DNA of 5,543 nucleotides from CAYUYH01 sp964449175. GTDB lineage: Bacteria; Planctomycetota; Phycisphaerae; SM23-33. Below, piece by piece: positions 5,458 through 5,543 of this stretch. Both the position numbers and the translations under genes were made by a program. The notes under the pieces are model-generated. The model did no database searches and was not told the DNA's origin. It saw only the letters and a program-made list of their open reading frames with translations. The stretch is taken from NCBI GenBank assembly GCA_964449175.1, contig CAYUYH010000181.1, positions 1 through 5,543 on the forward strand, in the 5' to 3' direction. The first letter of the stretch is position 1. The number at the start of each line of letters is the position of its first letter.

Positions 5458-5543
5458 ATGGAAGTCGGTCCGCGAGACATAGCCGTCTGGGCGCTGGCGG
5501 ACGAGAAGGGCAACGTCTCGGCCAGCCTGTACCGCCTGCTCGC
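5458..5543 (+). CDS. rsmB: Probable start of 16S rRNA m5C methyltransferase RsmB (NusB-like N-terminus), partial
   Basis: Only the first 28 codons and two further bases are in the window. The visible protein, MEVGPRDIAVWALADEKGN followed by VSASLYRLL, has the R-x-x-A-x-x-x-L spacing and helical pattern at the start of NusB-like domains that head RsmB/Sun proteins. RsmB methylates C967 of 16S rRNA, and fmt-rsmB is a common gene order in bacteria, which is the main support. The ATG follows the fmt stop by five bases. Its own ribosome binding signal is weak (AGGG about 11 nt upstream, inside the end of fmt), so coupling to fmt translation is likely. In this frame an upstream TGA at 5428 rules out a much longer N-terminus. 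No methyltransferase motif can be seen yet, so the call rests on context and a short match. Confidence 0.5.
   Translation, partial: MEVGPRDIAVWALADEKGNVSASLYRLL

Overview
The window is a GC-rich bacterial chromosome segment. The gene set points to the Planctomycetota, perhaps a Phycisphaerae-like lineage. It holds a DUF6785/DUF6784 (OPT-like) membrane protein, a bacterial copy of the archaeal-type DNA topoisomerase VI B subunit, and an fmt gene followed at once by what looks like an rsmB/NusB-domain gene. This placement rests on family knowledge and gene content, not on a marker gene, so it is tentative. TAG is an ordinary stop here: it ends both the membrane protein and fmt.

Layout: (1) 1-1514 (+), the 3' part of a polytopic membrane protein whose N-terminus lies upstream of the window. 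(2) 1534-3441 (-), complete topoisomerase VI subunit B, convergent with the first gene across a 19-bp gap. It carries a long Lys/Ala/Arg-rich histone-H1-like N-terminal tail. (3) 3442-3660, an intergenic stretch with a near-consensus sigma-70 promoter for the topoisomerase gene, a 10-bp imperfect hairpin and a short direct repeat. (4) 3661-4280 (-), a two-gene HEPN/MNT toxin-antitoxin module read in the order mntA then hepT. The nucleotidyltransferase (MntA) is intact. The HepT gene, read from its natural GTG start (a 4-bp GTGA overlap with the mntA stop), is broken by one in-frame TAG at codon 21. (5) 4281-4507, the divergent region between mntA and fmt, with a candidate mntA promoter and the fmt ribosome binding site but no gene. 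(6) 4508-5452 (+), complete methionyl-tRNA formyltransferase. (7) 5458-5543 (+), the first 28 codons plus two bases of the next gene, probably rsmB.

How they fit together: the fmt/rsmB-like pair is a translation housekeeping cluster. Topoisomerase VI B is half of a type IIB topoisomerase whose A subunit is not in the window. The mntA-hepT pair is an accessory defence/toxin module sitting between these core genes and apparently decaying by loss of the toxin. The most notable observations are the single amber codon in an otherwise clean hepT, and the H1-like tail with an AT-hook-like core on the topoisomerase subunit.
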